Of a stretch of DNA of 64,000 nt, positions 1 through 10,120 are shown piece by piece (within the stretch, counting starts at the first letter, position 1; every line of letters starts with the position of its first letter). The notes beneath the pieces were generated by a model that was given only the letters and a program-made list of their open reading frames with translations, was not told the origin of the DNA and ran no database searches. Made by a program: the position numbers and the translations under genes. The stretch comes from Mesorhizobium loti (GTDB taxonomy: Bacteria > Pseudomonadota > Alphaproteobacteria > Rhizobiales > Rhizobiaceae), in assembly GCA_002356515.1 (NCBI GenBank), contig AP017605.1, positions 5,503,020 to 5,567,019 on the forward strand, in the 5' to 3' direction.

Positions 1-591
1 TCATTGATCTGAAGGCCCGCGGGCTTTCGGTCGCACCGCAGATCGCCGTCGGCGACGGCGCGCTCGGCTTCTGGAAGGCGCTTGAGGAGATTTTTCCTTC
101 GACCCGGCATCAACGGTGTTGGCAGCACAAGGTCCTCAACGTGCTCAACAAGGTGCCGAAATCGGTGCAGCCGAACATGAAGGCCGATCTCAGGGAGATC
201 CGCGACGCGCCCGATCGGGCGACCGCCGAGGTTGCGATGGCCATTTTCGTCGACAAATACGAGGCCAAATATCCCAAGGCCGTCGACTGCCTGACGAAAG
301 GACCGCGAGGCCCTGCTGACCTTCTTCGACTTCCCGGCCGAGCACTGGGACCATCTGCGTACCTCGAATCCGATCGAAAGCGTCTTCGCCACCGTCCGGC
401 ACCGCACGGTGCGCACCAAGGGAAGCCTGTCGCACAGGACGGCCCGGCTCATGGTCTTCAAGCTCGTCATGAGCGCTGCCAAAACCTGGCGTCGGCTGAA
501 GGGCGAAAATCAGTTGCCAAGGGTCATCGCCGGCGTCAAATTCACCGACGGTGTCGCTGACTCGCTGACGTCGGATCACCGCGCCGCCTGA
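1..591 (+). pseudogene. IS256-family transposase, 3' part, frameshifted
   Basis: Reading from base 2 gives the C-terminal half of a mutator-type (IS256) transposase, with the family's GDGALGFWKAL and HQRCWQHK blocks. One extra G near 299-302 breaks the frame: the first frame carries the sequence to about base 300, and the frame ending at 591 carries the remaining ~95 residues, which include SNPIESVFATVRHRT. The 5' part lies outside the window. The frameshift makes it non-functional as written. Confidence 0.9.
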
Positions 592-1197
592 TCGGCCTCG
601 TCACCCAATTCCGACCATAGCTCCGCCAGCACGGGGCTGCTGCTTTTGCTGGGCGAGCGGAGGAGCGTTGAGCCGATGGCGGCGCGGTGGAGCTTGGTCG
701 TGTCCAGGCTACGCCCCAGTCTCCGCATCACGTCGTGGCGAAGAGCGACTGGTCGGACAATGCCGTGCTTGGCATCGTGCGGGCGCAGGTTCTGCCGGCC
801 GTTGAGCGTAGGGACCGATCCGCGCTTTGATCGTGGGACAACAGTCTAACGAGGGTTGCGCGCCTGCCACACCAGTAATCACATCAACACGCAATAATGG
901 TCACCTTCGTAACCGTCTTGATGACCGGCATCGCTGTTGTCCCACTTCATAGGCCTGTGCTCCTCGCAAATCAGGCGACAAATCTCGGCGGGCCCAACCC
1001 GCAAGGTGCTTCGCTTTCAAAGGTTGCAACAGATCCTTCAAGAAACTTAACAGAAGTTTGCACCCTTTAACGCCATACAATGTCAAAGTAACCCTGAAGT
1101 CGTTTTATACAGGCAACAAGCTAGTGTCAGATCCAACTGAAGCACGTTCTTGCCCAGATGGCTCAAGTCTCACACTCCTCGATTTGAGCGGAGTGCC
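592..1197. other. Gene-free leader upstream of the kinase operon
   Basis: No gene is supported here. Short open frames on both strands have no recognisable domain and look like debris. Bases 1022-1061 carry a partial copy of the dispersed leader repeat also found at 6318, 13972 (reverse) and 54545. Any promoter for the kinase operon should lie in this interval, but I cannot assign a specific -35/-10. Confidence 0.5.
1022..1061 (+). repeat. Dispersed leader repeat, copy 1 (partial)
   Basis: This partial copy shares the core GTTGCAACAGATCCTTCAA exactly with copy 4 at 54545 and, with changes, with the other copies. In the common frame it reads VATDPSRN and then diverges and stops. It lies about 140 bp upstream of the threonine-kinase-like gene. 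Confidence 0.6.
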
Positions 1198-2247
1198 ATG
1201 GTGAACCAGGATTCCACCTATCGCGTCGCTCCTTCGGGATGCTCGGCGAGTCTCGATATGACAAAAATTAATGAAGCGGCGGCCGATGAGCTTTGGAGGC
1301 CATACATGCTTCACCAGAGGTTCGATGCCGAAGCGGCGGCTGAGGTTGCCCTGCAGAACGGGCAGCCCAGGGTCCATTCCGGTGACGGTGTTGCACTTTG
1401 CTGCGGCACATTTGGCGAGTTACTTCAAGGCCAGTTGCCGGTTAGTCCCCATTCTCATGATTCCCATTTCTTGGTCACGATGCCCATCGCGCTCTTTGCA
1501 CGGGCCAAATTTATGCCCATCACAGGCACCCGATCTGTAACCGTCTACCCGCCACACAAAATCAAAGCTCAACGACTGGCCGAGAATCTCGTGATTGCGC
1601 TCGGCGTCTCGGGAGGAGACCTCCTTCTGCAATCTGAGCTACCGGAAGGCAAGGGACTTGCAAGTTCGTCTGCGGATCTTGTGGCGACCGCACGGTCGAT
1701 CGCCTCCAGCTTCAAACTCAGAGTGCGGACATCATTGATGGAGAAACTAATGGCGGAGATCGAGCCCTCTGACGGGGTGATGTATCCCGGAGTGGTCGCA
1801 TATCACCAGCGATCATGTAGCCTTTTATCTTTCCTCGGACAAATGCCACCGCTCGCCGTGGTTGGGATCGATGAAGGAGGTACGGTCGAAACCATGCACT
1901 ATGATCAACGTCGAGGTGAAATCAACGCTAGTCAGAGAGCGCAGTATTGTGAATTGCTCGATCGCGCGCGCATAGCCATTCCGCAAGGTGACACGGTCAC
2001 TATGGGCAGAATAGCCACAGCCAGCGCGCTCCTACATCAGCAGCGGGCTCCGAAAAAGTATCTGAACTCGATGCTGAAAGCATCGGAGGGCACAGGTGCC
2101 CTCGGGGTCATAGTCGCGCACAGCGGTACCATGACTGGGATAATGCTTGATCGAAGGGCGCCTGAATTCTCGCAGAAACTCCGGTCCGTGGTCCACCATG
2201 TGTCGCTGTTCGGCAAATCGCCAAAGATATATCTAACGATGAACTAG
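1198..2247 (+). CDS. GHMP-family kinase, PduX-like L-threonine kinase
   Basis: The protein resembles PduX, which phosphorylates L-threonine to O-phospho-L-threonine. Visible motifs are a GELLQGQL block near residue 75, where PduX-type proteins have GELIQG, and the GHMP phosphate-binding loop PEGKGLASSSAD near 147-158. I chose the ATG at 1198 because GCGGAG lies just upstream; the frame is open further left and another Met lies at 1258. It is the first gene of a tight operon, with 13 bp to the PLP synthase. PduX normally feeds cobamide synthesis, but no cobalamin genes are nearby. Next to a CysK-like enzyme and an argininosuccinate lyase, supply of phosphothreonine for an amino-acid substitution is more likely. 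The substrate is inferred. Confidence 0.8.
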   Translation: MVNQDSTYRVAPSGCSASLDMTKINEAAADELWRPYMLHQRFDAEAAAEVALQNGQPRVHSGDGVALCCGTFGELLQGQLPVSPHSHDSHFLVTMPIALFARAKFMPITGTRSVTVYPPHKIKAQRLAENLVIALGVSGGDLLLQSELPEGKGLASSSADLVATARSIASSFKLRVRTSLMEKLMAEIEPSDGVMYPGVVAYHQRSCSLLSFLGQMPPLAVVGIDEGGTVETMHYDQRRGEINASQRAQYCELLDRARIAIPQGDTVTMGRIATASALLHQQRAPKKYLNSMLKASEGTGALGVIVAHSGTMTGIMLDRRAPEFSQKLRSVVHHVSLFGKSPKIYLTMN

Positions 2248-2260
2248 CGGCGTTGACCAC

Positions 2261-3328
2261 ATGAACCTTGATCGCACGCCCCTGCCATTTTCTCAGTATT
2301 CTGCGGCCTATGCGCTCCCCCGCATTATTCGGTGTGGCTCGAACCTATATCTCGCGCAGTTTGCTTTCATGAAGCTTCTCCCGGCCAAGTATATTATCGG
2401 ACAAGCAGTGGCTCGAGGGACTCTGACGCATGACACGATAGTGTTGGAGACATCTAGCGGAACCTTTGCGCTGGGATTGGCTGTAGTGTGCAGGGAATAT
2501 GGATTTTCACTCGAGATATTCACCGACCCAGTGATGGATAAGGGACTGGAAAATAGGCTAAGATCCTTAGGTGCGGAGGTTTTCATTATAACTGAAAAGG
2601 CAAAGGAGGGCGGGTATCAGAGAAGCCGCCTCGACGCCATGCATGCCAGGATGAGGCAATTGGGTGAGTCCCATTTCTGGCCCCGGCAGTACGAAACACC
2701 AGACAACCCGGCAGCCTACCGGTGTTTCGCTGACCAGATCTCGGAATTGCTTGGCGCCGATGTGACATTGGTTGGCTCTGTTGGTTCAGGCGGCTCTACT
2801 TGCGGAACAATAGAGCGTTTGCGCCAGAAGGCCCTTGGGGCCCGCCTGATTGGGGTGGATACATTCAACAGTGTCATTTTTGGCCAGTTGGACGGCGAAC
2901 GGAAGTTGCGAGGACTGGGGAACAGCCTCGTCCCAAAGAACGTGAAGCATGAACTGTACGATGAGGTACATTTCACGTCGGCTTCGCTTGCGTTTGCTGC
3001 AACGCAGGCCCTCCACGAGCGGCACGCCATTTTTGCCGGTCCTACCTCAGGCGCGAGCTATATCGTAGGGCGCTGGCGCGCCCGACAGCACCCAGAGGAA
3101 ACCGTTGTGGTCATATGCCCTGATGAAGGCCACCGCTACGCTGAAGCTGTGTACGACCAGGAGTGGCTCAGGCAAAACGAATGTGTGCTTGAAGGTGTTC
3201 TTCTGGACGCTCCAGCTAGCGAGGAGCATCCCTCGACTGCTCTCCCGCCATGGAACCGATATCGTTGGAAGCGCAAAACCCGGGAGGCTGTCTTGAGCGC
3301 GTTGGAAGGCTGTAATGGACCAGAATAG
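2261..3328 (+). CDS. PLP-dependent cysteine-synthase-like enzyme (beta-replacement)
   Basis: This 355-residue protein is a fold-type II PLP enzyme related to CysK and SbnA. The PLP lysine is probably K43 in PAKYII. ETSSGT (63-68) matches the substrate-binding loop, [12 protein letters not shown] (around 170-182) the phosphate-binding glycine loop, and a GPTSGA block lies near the C-terminus. The N-terminal lysine motif is atypical, so the nucleophile may differ from sulfide. Given the upstream kinase and downstream lyase, the predicted reaction is replacement of phosphate on phosphothreonine by an amine, plausibly aspartate, giving a 2,3-diaminobutyrate precursor. That is inference. It overlaps the next gene by 14 bp, which suggests translational coupling. 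Confidence 0.8.
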   Translation: MNLDRTPLPFSQYSAAYALPRIIRCGSNLYLAQFAFMKLLPAKYIIGQAVARGTLTHDTIVLETSSGTFALGLAVVCREYGFSLEIFTDPVMDKGLENRLRSLGAEVFIITEKAKEGGYQRSRLDAMHARMRQLGESHFWPRQYETPDNPAAYRCFADQISELLGADVTLVGSVGSGGSTCGTIERLRQKALGARLIGVDTFNSVIFGQLDGERKLRGLGNSLVPKNVKHELYDEVHFTSASLAFAATQALHERHAIFAGPTSGASYIVGRWRARQHPEETVVVICPDEGHRYAEAVYDQEWLRQNECVLEGVLLDAPASEEHPSTALPPWNRYRWKRKTREAVLSALEGCNGPE

Positions 3329-6014
3329 TTTTCTTTTCGTGGAAAGCAACACGACTGGTACTGGTGAGCTATTGATGAAGCGAGCTAGGGTTTTGGGTTT
3401 TGAACCTTATCTCGTTACGCGAAATCCCAGCCGCTACCCCTTCCTAAAGGTGTGCGGTGCGCGAGTAATTGAAGCTGAAACGCGTAATCCAGATGAAATC
3501 ATCCGGTTCGCCGCCAAACTGACAGGGCTGGCAGGAATATTTTCATCGTCCGACTATTTTGTAGAATCAGCATCCAGAGTCGCGAAGGCGATCGGGCTGC
3601 CAGCGGCACGTCCGGAGGCGATAGCTAATTGCCGGAACAAATGGAAACAAGTGACCGAGTTGCAACGACAATGCATTTCAGTGCCTGAAACTCGGCTGGT
3701 CAGCTCCATTAGAGACGTAGAGAAGGCTCTTGTTCAAACTATTCTTCCCGTCGTTGTGAAGCCGGTCTCCGGAAGCGGCAGCAGCGGTGTACGCCTTTGC
3801 GAAAACACCTCAGAAGTCGTAGAGGCGTTCGAGGGAGCAAAGAGAGTGTTGCTTGACCAAGTAGATTTGCGCAGCCCGGAAATCCTCATCCAGCAATACG
3901 TTGAAGGTCAGGAATACTCTGCAGAAATCATCGCATACAACGGATCGCTGCACTGCCTTGGCATTATTGCCAAGCACAAGGGGGCGGCGCCCTGCTTCGT
4001 TGAGATTGGGCACGACTTTCCGGCCCCGCTTGCGGAGCCGTCGCGACACGAACTGGCCTCTTTTGCTGCAGGCGCAGTTTCGGCATTGGGTCTGGACTTC
4101 GGACCGGCTCATGTGGAATTCGTCATAACGGAGTCCGGCCCGGTCATCATTGAGGTCAATCCCAGGCTGGCTGGAGGGATGATTCCGGTTATGCTCTCGC
4201 ACGCCTTGGGCACGTCCATCCCGGACATGATGATCAAGCTTTACTCCGGTGAAGCGTTCGTACCGCTTCGAGCGAGCAAGAAATCCGCAGCAATTCGTTT
4301 CAAGCTTGCTCACCGGTCTGGCAAGATCAAACGCTTGGTTTTCTTTAAAACTCTAGGGCCAAACACGCCCGAGGCGGGCCTTCTGAAATCTGAGGGAGAG
4401 GATATACAAATCAATGGCGATTTCAGAGACCGAGTGGCCTATGCAGTGGGCGTCGCCGATGAAGTAAATCTGGCTGCCTCAGCAGCTGAACGCATGATTG
4501 ATTCCATTATGCTTGACATAGAAACACTTGCTCGCAAACCGGACAACAGTCGAGACGCCGGGTCAAGTGAGCCAACATGGACCTTGCATCCTGAAGCAAT
4601 GAAGCTGCTCGCCCCGCCCATCGAAATTTCGCGGGATGGTCGGGTCCTGCAATTCCAGGCTGCCATCGACGAAGCGCATCTTGTGATGCTCGCTGATCAC
4701 GGCTTGGTCGGCCAAGCTGTAGCCGCAGACTTGCTTACGTCTATTTTGGATCTCCAAGGCGAAGGCTTCAAATCCTTGGATGGCCGTGATGCTCCGCGTG
4801 GCCTTTATCTTGCCTATGAGGCCGAACTTGCGGCCAGAGCAGGCGAAGACAGGGCAGGATGGCTACATCTAGCGAGGTCTCGTAACGACTTGAACGCGAC
4901 AATTTCTCTGCTGGTTCTTCGGGAAGCCGTGTGCTCCGTCTCGCGGGAGTTAGGAATTGCGCAGGATGCCCTTCTTCAGCGAGCCGAAGAGGCATCGAAC
5001 CTTGTGGCCCCGCTCTATAGTCAGTACCAAATCGCACTCCCAGGCTCCCCGGGACACTACCTGCTAGGAGTCTTCTTTGCTCTCGCGCGCGAGCGCCAGC
5101 GACTTCATTGCCTGCTGGAGGAGATCAGGAGTTGCCCTATGGGCGCGGGTGCCGGTGGGGGAACCAGCATGCCAATAGATCCTTTAGAAACCGCGAGCCT
5201 GCTGGGCTTCGAACTGCCTTCGTTCAACTCTCTTGATGCGGTCGCAAGCCGAGATCTCCATCTAAATGGCCTTTCGCTCTTCACGAGTGTCTCAATTTTG
5301 CTTAGTCGCGTAGCCCAGGATCTGCAGGTTTGGACGACTCGCGAGTTCGCCCTCATCGATGTTCCACGCAATCTTGCCGGGGGCTCTTCCATGTTGCCTC
5401 AAAAGAAGAACCCATATCTTCTTGAGCATATCAAAGGGTCTGCAAGCACCGTGATGGGCGCATACGTTTCTGCGGCATCTGCAACCTGCAAAGCGCCTTT
5501 CAGCAACTCGATCGAATCAAGTAACTACGGTTGCTCTCCAATTAGCCTTGCTGAAGGTGCTCTGAAGCGGGCCATCATCCTGACATCGCTCATCGTGAAG
5601 TTCATGTCTTTCAACGTTAGTGCCATGCGCGAGAATCTGGAAGACGGTTTGGCGATGACAACTGTTGCCGCCGAACGAATGGCGGTGCGGGGAGTTCCCT
5701 TCAGGAGTGCCCATACACAAATTGGCGAGATCGCGGCACGCCTGTCGCAGGATAGTTGCCTTGCCAATCGCCGAGGCGAGCTGGCCTGCCATCTGGGCGG
5801 TGTGTTGCCGGCGAGCCCAGAGGAATGCAGGGAGGCTCTGGAATTCGGCGGAGGACCCGCCAAAGCATCAACGGACGCCCAGCTTTCTGTAGCAAGGTCA
5901 CTCTTTCGGGAAACTCAGCTTAAATGCGCAGAGATACGTGAACGCTGGGCGAGCGCCGAGATGTACCGCAAACGGAGGGTGAAAGAACTGATCGACGGCC
6001 GTCTATCCCCCTGA
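3315..6014 (+). CDS. ATP-grasp ligase fused to argininosuccinate lyase
   Basis: An 899-residue two-domain protein. Residues ~1-410 form a carboxylate-amine ligase of the ATP-grasp class: K149 and a Gly/Ser loop (152-158) bind nucleotide, and EVNPR (280-284) is the metal-binding block. Residues ~440-899 form a fumarase/argininosuccinate-lyase domain with HLARSRNDL near 517, resembling the HTGRSRND motif, and the signature [12 protein letters not shown] near 690-701. Lyases of this family release fumarate from an N-succinyl adduct, so the domain could free an amine delivered by aspartate, while the ATP-grasp domain would make an amide bond. The start at 3315 has a GGAAGG site and overlaps the PLP gene. 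The substrates are unknown. The ATP-grasp half is clearly related to the two solo ligases in the window. Confidence 0.88.
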   Translation: MDQNSFLFVESNTTGTGELLMKRARVLGFEPYLVTRNPSRYPFLKVCGARVIEAETRNPDEIIRFAAKLTGLAGIFSSSDYFVESASRVAKAIGLPAARPEAIANCRNKWKQVTELQRQCISVPETRLVSSIRDVEKALVQTILPVVVKPVSGSGSSGVRLCENTSEVVEAFEGAKRVLLDQVDLRSPEILIQQYVEGQEYSAEIIAYNGSLHCLGIIAKHKGAAPCFVEIGHDFPAPLAEPSRHELASFAAGAVSALGLDFGPAHVEFVITESGPVIIEVNPRLAGGMIPVMLSHALGTSIPDMMIKLYSGEAFVPLRASKKSAAIRFKLAHRSGKIKRLVFFKTLGPNTPEAGLLKSEGEDIQINGDFRDRVAYAVGVADEVNLAASAAERMIDSIMLDIETLARKPDNSRDAGSSEPTWTLHPEAMKLLAPPIEISRDGRVLQFQAAIDEAHLVMLADHGLVGQAVAADLLTSILDLQGEGFKSLDGRDAPRGLYLAYEAELAARAGEDRAGWLHLARSRNDLNATISLLVLREAVCSVSRELGIAQDALLQRAEEASNLVAPLYSQYQIALPGSPGHYLLGVFFALARERQRLHCLLEEIRSCPMGAGAGGGTSMPIDPLETASLLGFELPSFNSLDAVASRDLHLNGLSLFTSVSILLSRVAQDLQVWTTREFALIDVPRNLAGGSSMLPQKKNPYLLEHIKGSASTVMGAYVSAASATCKAPFSNSIESSNYGCSPISLAEGALKRAIILTSLIVKFMSFNVSAMRENLEDGLAMTTVAAERMAVRGVPFRSAHTQIGEIAARLSQDSCLANRRGELACHLGGVLPASPEECREALEFGGGPAKASTDAQLSVARSLFRETQLKCAEIRERWASAEMYRKRRVKELIDGRLSP

Positions 6015-6476
6015 CACAGTGGAAAAAATCGATGGTAGCAAAGCGCACCGGCTCTGGATAGGCCCGGGCCATTTTGAGGCGCGCCTTTCGGTTGAGAACA
6101 TCCGGTTGATGCGGGCGGCCACTATCGTTTCGCCGGTGTTCCATGCGGCGATTTCAACCTGGACAGGGAACATGAGAGGCTAGACCAGTCGCACTAGATA
6201 CGGTCAGGCACCGGCTTACGCAAAGCAGGATGACTGATTGATTAAAGTGGCATTCCTTGAACATCACACCCCCCGGAAATTGGCCGACGGTCCGTGCCAC
6301 ACGCCGGCAAATCAGAACGTTGCAACAGAGCCTTAAAATAAGTTTACGAAATCTTTGCGACCGGAAATCGCTGACGATGGTACGTTCACCACAACGTCTG
6401 AGATCAGGCACTGCTAAAGCTGATGCCGATCTAGCTCGGACTGCCGCACAGCACCCAAGGTCGGAGACAACAGCCA
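6015..6476. other. Intergenic leader of ATP-grasp copy 1
   Basis: No gene is seen in the first 300 bp. The right-hand part, 6318-6417 and on to the start codon, is the dispersed leader repeat, which is shared almost throughout with the region upstream of the inverted ATP-grasp copy. Confidence 0.5.
6318..6417 (+). repeat. Dispersed leader repeat, copy 2
   Basis: About 95-100 bp matching copies 3 and 4. One frame reads TKSLRPEIADDGTFTTTSE and ends with TAA at 6415. A stop upstream of the shared block in the same frame suggests a decayed coding piece or a conserved leader. Many differences between copies fall at third codon positions. Similarity to copy 3 continues to the ATP-grasp start at 6477. 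Confidence 0.7.
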
Positions 6477-7754
6477 ATGGCAAGAAGAGCGCTCATCCTA
6501 GTTGAAGGTCATAGGAGTATTGGTCTCCTATACGTGAAAGCGGCTCAGTGTCTTGGTGTTCATCCAATTACCCTGTCGGCTGATCCAACTCAGTACGACT
6601 ATCTTGCGGCGGAAGGCATTGAGGCAATTCATGTCGATACAGACAATCTCTCTGCGCTGATCCACGAATGTTCTCGGCTGGGTGCGACGTATGACATTGC
6701 TGGCATTACTGGCTTTACGGGCTCCGACGAGTCGGTCTCTGCGACAATCGGCAAGCTCTGCCGGCATTTCGATCTACCGGGACCGAACCCCGCATCGATT
6801 GAACGATGCTGCGACAAATTCACGCAACGTCAGCTCCTCGAGAAGGCCGGCGTTCCAATACCTGCTTATCGGTTGGCGGCGAATGCGATAGACGTAGAAT
6901 GCGCTGCCGCAGAGATCGGCCTGCCGGTGGTTCTTAAGCCAGCCGTAGGTAGCGGCAGCAGCGGAGTCCGATTGTGCCGCAACATCGATGAGCTGGCCGA
7001 ACATACGGCCTATCTGTTGAACGGGAAACACATATGGCGGTCTTCGCCGAGGATACTCATCGAAGAATTCGCACGAGGGCCATTCTATGGCGTTGACATA
7101 ATGGGAAATGAGGTCATTGGAATTGAGGGCGGCGACTTCGGCCCTCCACCGTATTTTGTCTTCCGTCATTTGACCTGCCCGGCCCCGCTGACTGGTGACG
7201 AGCATAGGCGTATCGCAGATGTTTCGCTGAGCTGTTTGCGAGCTCTCGGTCTTGGCTGGGGGCCAACCACAGTTGAACTCCGGTGGACGAAGCGGGGCCC
7301 AGTCGTCATTGAAGTCAATCCGCGCCTTGCGGGTGGAACCAGTCCTCGGCTGGTTCAAGCGGCTTACGGAATCGATCTCATCACGGAGCACATCAAACTT
7401 GTCATCGGCGACGCATGGGACTTGCGCAGAAGGCATTCGCACATAGCTGCCTCGCAGTGCCTGGATGCAGATCGCGATGGCGTACTCGATTGGATCCATG
7501 GCGACGGTCGGGCCGCTGCTGTACCAGGTGTCGCCGAGGTGAAATTGTACATTAAACCCAAGACGCCGATCGTCAGGAAGGGCGACTTCCGAGACCGCAT
7601 CGGACATGTCATTGCCACTTCACCCGGCCGTGCTCAGACTGCGGCTATACTTCAGCATGCCGTCGACTTAATAAGTTGGTCGATCGCACCTTTTCCGGCC
7701 TCAGGTAACCGCGTCCCTTCCTCCCCTGCACCGGCGCACGTAAGGCCTGATTAG
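6477..7754 (+). CDS. ATP-grasp amino-acid ligase, copy 1
   Basis: A 425-residue stand-alone carboxylate-amine ligase. [18 protein letters not shown] is the nucleotide-binding lysine and Gly/Ser loop, and [12 protein letters not shown] is the metal-binding block. The N-terminal RALILVEGHRS resembles the pre-ATP-grasp fold. The start is the ATG preceding ARRALIL. It is a close duplicate of the reverse-strand gene at 12574-13809. The two proteins are nearly the same through most of their length but differ around residues 200-240, between the ATP-binding core and the conserved helix, where these ligases select substrates. It probably makes an amide bond in the same product as the upstream operon. 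It has its own leader, so it may be transcribed separately. Confidence 0.85.
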   Translation: MARRALILVEGHRSIGLLYVKAAQCLGVHPITLSADPTQYDYLAAEGIEAIHVDTDNLSALIHECSRLGATYDIAGITGFTGSDESVSATIGKLCRHFDLPGPNPASIERCCDKFTQRQLLEKAGVPIPAYRLAANAIDVECAAAEIGLPVVLKPAVGSGSSGVRLCRNIDELAEHTAYLLNGKHIWRSSPRILIEEFARGPFYGVDIMGNEVIGIEGGDFGPPPYFVFRHLTCPAPLTGDEHRRIADVSLSCLRALGLGWGPTTVELRWTKRGPVVIEVNPRLAGGTSPRLVQAAYGIDLITEHIKLVIGDAWDLRRRHSHIAASQCLDADRDGVLDWIHGDGRAAAVPGVAEVKLYIKPKTPIVRKGDFRDRIGHVIATSPGRAQTAAILQHAVDLISWSIAPFPASGNRVPSSPAPAHVRPD

Positions 7755-8571
7755 GGAATGATGTTCGCCGAACTTGGTTCAATTGAGAGCAGGAGAGAGA
7801 CACAGGTCGATGGTGATACCTCAGCTGCCCGTGCAGAATCCCGGAGGTGGCGCTTGATCCGCGGAATGAGGCGGCGCTTATGCGGCGAGCGTCGGCGAAT
7901 ATACGGCGGTCGTGACGTCCGACTGATCGCTCGCGTTGGCGCTTCCGGCCACTAGGTTTAAGCTCATCGGGCTTCGATGCGGTCGTGTGTTGCCAGCGCA
8001 ACGCAATCCCTGCCCAGATTGCCCAAGGTGGGGTGTTGCTCTGGTTCAGATCAAAAGGCGGCAAGGTGATTTAGGTACTAAATGCCCATCGGCATCACAT
8101 CGACCGTGGAGAACGCACAGAGGAAATGCCCCATGATGCTCCGCACCTTAATTCGAGCAACTGAGCGAAACACCGTAGCGTTTCATTACCAGAAGTAGGA
8201 CCGAAATGAAAAGGCCCCAAGGTCGCGCTTGCGGTTATGGCGGCCGGCACGCGCAAAGCCGCGTCGCTTCCGGACGACAACGTCCGCTGGTTCGCGTCGC
8301 CGATGAGCTACAATCTGCAAATCATCGGCGACGTGACCGGCAAGTGTGAGGCTATTAGACCGCCGTGGCGGCGCCGCCGGCCGGCGCTGGCGGCGATCAG
8401 GGCCGGCCTCACGTGCGAGGCAGTCCACGGCAGCCGAGGAGGTCATTCTCCGTCGGCTACCACACCGGGCAGCCGGTTGGTCAGCCCTTCCCAGAGGCGC
8501 CGCAACTCAAGCGGGCGATCGATGTCGGTATGATGTGGGTCACGACCTTGCCGTGGTGTGAGAGAGGAACG
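7755..8571. other. Degenerate intergenic region
   Basis: I support no intact gene here. A short + frame near 8237-8350 (MSYNLQIIGDVTGK) and another near 8450-8560 (GYHTGQPVGQPFPEAP) look like pieces of real proteins that have lost their context, but I cannot name the families. The stretch lies inside the segment bounded by the inverted ATP-grasp copies. Confidence 0.4.
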
Positions 8572-8790
8572 ATGGCAAAACCGCGTCTGGAGACCTTGAA
8601 GTCCATCAACGCCGAGTTTCTTGGCAACCAATGGGTTGACGGCGATCTTGAGCAGTTGGCGACGTCTCCTTTCGGGATCGTCTCCAGCTTCGAGAGCTTG
8701 CTCTCGGATTTGCGCAGTATCGTCGCCAGGGACCTGGGTCATATCGCTCCGGACGGCGTAGCGCAAGCATCACACTCTGGCCATGACTGA
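8572..8790 (+). CDS. Small putative amidase partner (AtzG/GatC-like)
   Basis: A 72-residue protein beginning MAKPRLETLK, with a good site (GAGAGAGGAAC) before the ATG. Its last 8 bases overlap the start of the amidase gene (ATGACTGA), so the two are probably translationally coupled. Its size, helical acidic-hydrophobic pattern and position match the small GatC-like proteins (AtzG type) that stabilise AtzE-like amidases. I recognise no catalytic motif. The assignment rests mainly on context. Confidence 0.5.
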   Translation: MAKPRLETLKSINAEFLGNQWVDGDLEQLATSPFGIVSSFESLLSDLRSIVARDLGHIAPDGVAQASHSGHD

Positions 8791-10120
8791 TTCAAGGTCA
8801 ATCAAGACGATCGTCGCCGCACTCGAGGGCGGCAACCGGTCCGCGGTCGACATTGTCAGAGAATGCATCGCTGCGGCCGAACGGACCAATTCCTCGTTGC
8901 GCAGCTTCATTACGGTGGCCGCTGACCACGCGCTAAAACAAGCAGGGAAGTCCGATGCACGCAGAAGGGCGGGCCGCGTCCTAGGCCCGCTTGACGGAAT
9001 TCCTTACGCCGCGAAGGACATGTTCGAAACGCGCGGCATCCGAACCACCGGTGGCAGCAGGGTGCTAGAGAACAATGTGCCGGACACGTCGGCGGCAGCC
9101 ATTTGCATGCTCGACGCGGCGGGGGCGGCCCTGATCGGGAAAACGAACCTCCACGAATTCGCCTATGGCGCGACCGGCGAGAACCGCTGGGCCGGAACGG
9201 TCGTCAACCCCCATGACGAGACAAGGCTCGCTGGCGGCTCGAGCAGCGGCTCCGCAGCGGCCGTGGCGGCCGGCATCGTGCCGTTCGCGCTCGGCACGGA
9301 TACCGGCGGCTCGGTTCGCGTTCCGGCCGCGCTCTGCGGCATCGCCGGGTACAAACCGAGCTATGGCCTGATCAGTCTCGATGGCGTCATCCCCTATTGC
9401 TGGTCGTTGGACCATGCGGGCGTACTCGCGACATCAGTTGAGGACCTGGAGCTTGTCGTCAGGCACATCGCGAAGCTCCCGCCGGCGACGCAACCCAGTG
9501 CGGCGCTGAGGGTTGCGCTGGTCGAGGGCTTCGAGGAAAAATGCGAGGAGCCGGTGCAAGACGCGTTCCTCGCGACGAAGGGGCACATGCGACGTTTGGG
9601 GGCAATGTTTGGCGCGATCGAACTCCCAGACCAGTCCGAAGCCCGCACGGTCTCGCTGACAATTCAGCTCGCCGAGACACTTACCTATCACGGCCCCAAT
9701 CGCGCCCGCGCCCGCGATCGATTCGGTGCTGACATGCGCGGCGGCATGGTGTTGGGGCAGTTCCTATCTGCAGAAAGCTACATCCAGTGTAAGCGCATGC
9801 TGGGAACTTACAGGCGAGCGTTTGCGCAGGCCATGCAGATGTTTGATGTCCTGCTGACGCCGGCGTGTCCGATCATGGCGCCGCAGGTCGGGACCGTCGA
9901 CGTAGACATTGCGGGGCAGACTATTCCGCTTGGCAACGCGCTGACGCTGTTCACTTCTTTCTTCAATCTGGTAGGTGCGCCGGCACTAGTGTTGCCGGTC
10001 GCCTCGCCGAGCGGCGGCCTACCCGTCGCTGTGCAGATTGTTGGATCGCCCGGCTCCGATTCCCAGCTCTTCGGGATCGCCCTCATTCTCGAGAATGTAT
10101 GCAGGGCGTGTAGATCCTGA
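8783..10120 (+). CDS. Amidase signature family hydrolase (AtzE/GatA-like)
   Basis: A 445-residue amidase with the Ser-cisSer-Lys machinery: the lysine in PYAAKDMF (~78), the serine-glycine block GGSSSGSAAA (~152-161) and GTDTGGSVRVPAA (~172-184). The family hydrolyses amide or biuret-type bonds; the substrate cannot be read from sequence. The C-terminus is slightly short and ends soon after the conserved GLPVAVQIVG block, which is still usual for the family. It could process a product of the neighbouring ATP-grasp enzymes or a peptide-like compound imported by the ABC system at 15-20 kb. It lies inside the segment bounded by the inverted ATP-grasp copies. Confidence 0.85.
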   Translation: MTDSRSIKTIVAALEGGNRSAVDIVRECIAAAERTNSSLRSFITVAADHALKQAGKSDARRRAGRVLGPLDGIPYAAKDMFETRGIRTTGGSRVLENNVPDTSAAAICMLDAAGAALIGKTNLHEFAYGATGENRWAGTVVNPHDETRLAGGSSSGSAAAVAAGIVPFALGTDTGGSVRVPAALCGIAGYKPSYGLISLDGVIPYCWSLDHAGVLATSVEDLELVVRHIAKLPPATQPSAALRVALVEGFEEKCEEPVQDAFLATKGHMRRLGAMFGAIELPDQSEARTVSLTIQLAETLTYHGPNRARARDRFGADMRGGMVLGQFLSAESYIQCKRMLGTYRRAFAQAMQMFDVLLTPACPIMAPQVGTVDVDIAGQTIPLGNALTLFTSFFNLVGAPALVLPVASPSGGLPVAVQIVGSPGSDSQLFGIALILENVCRACRS

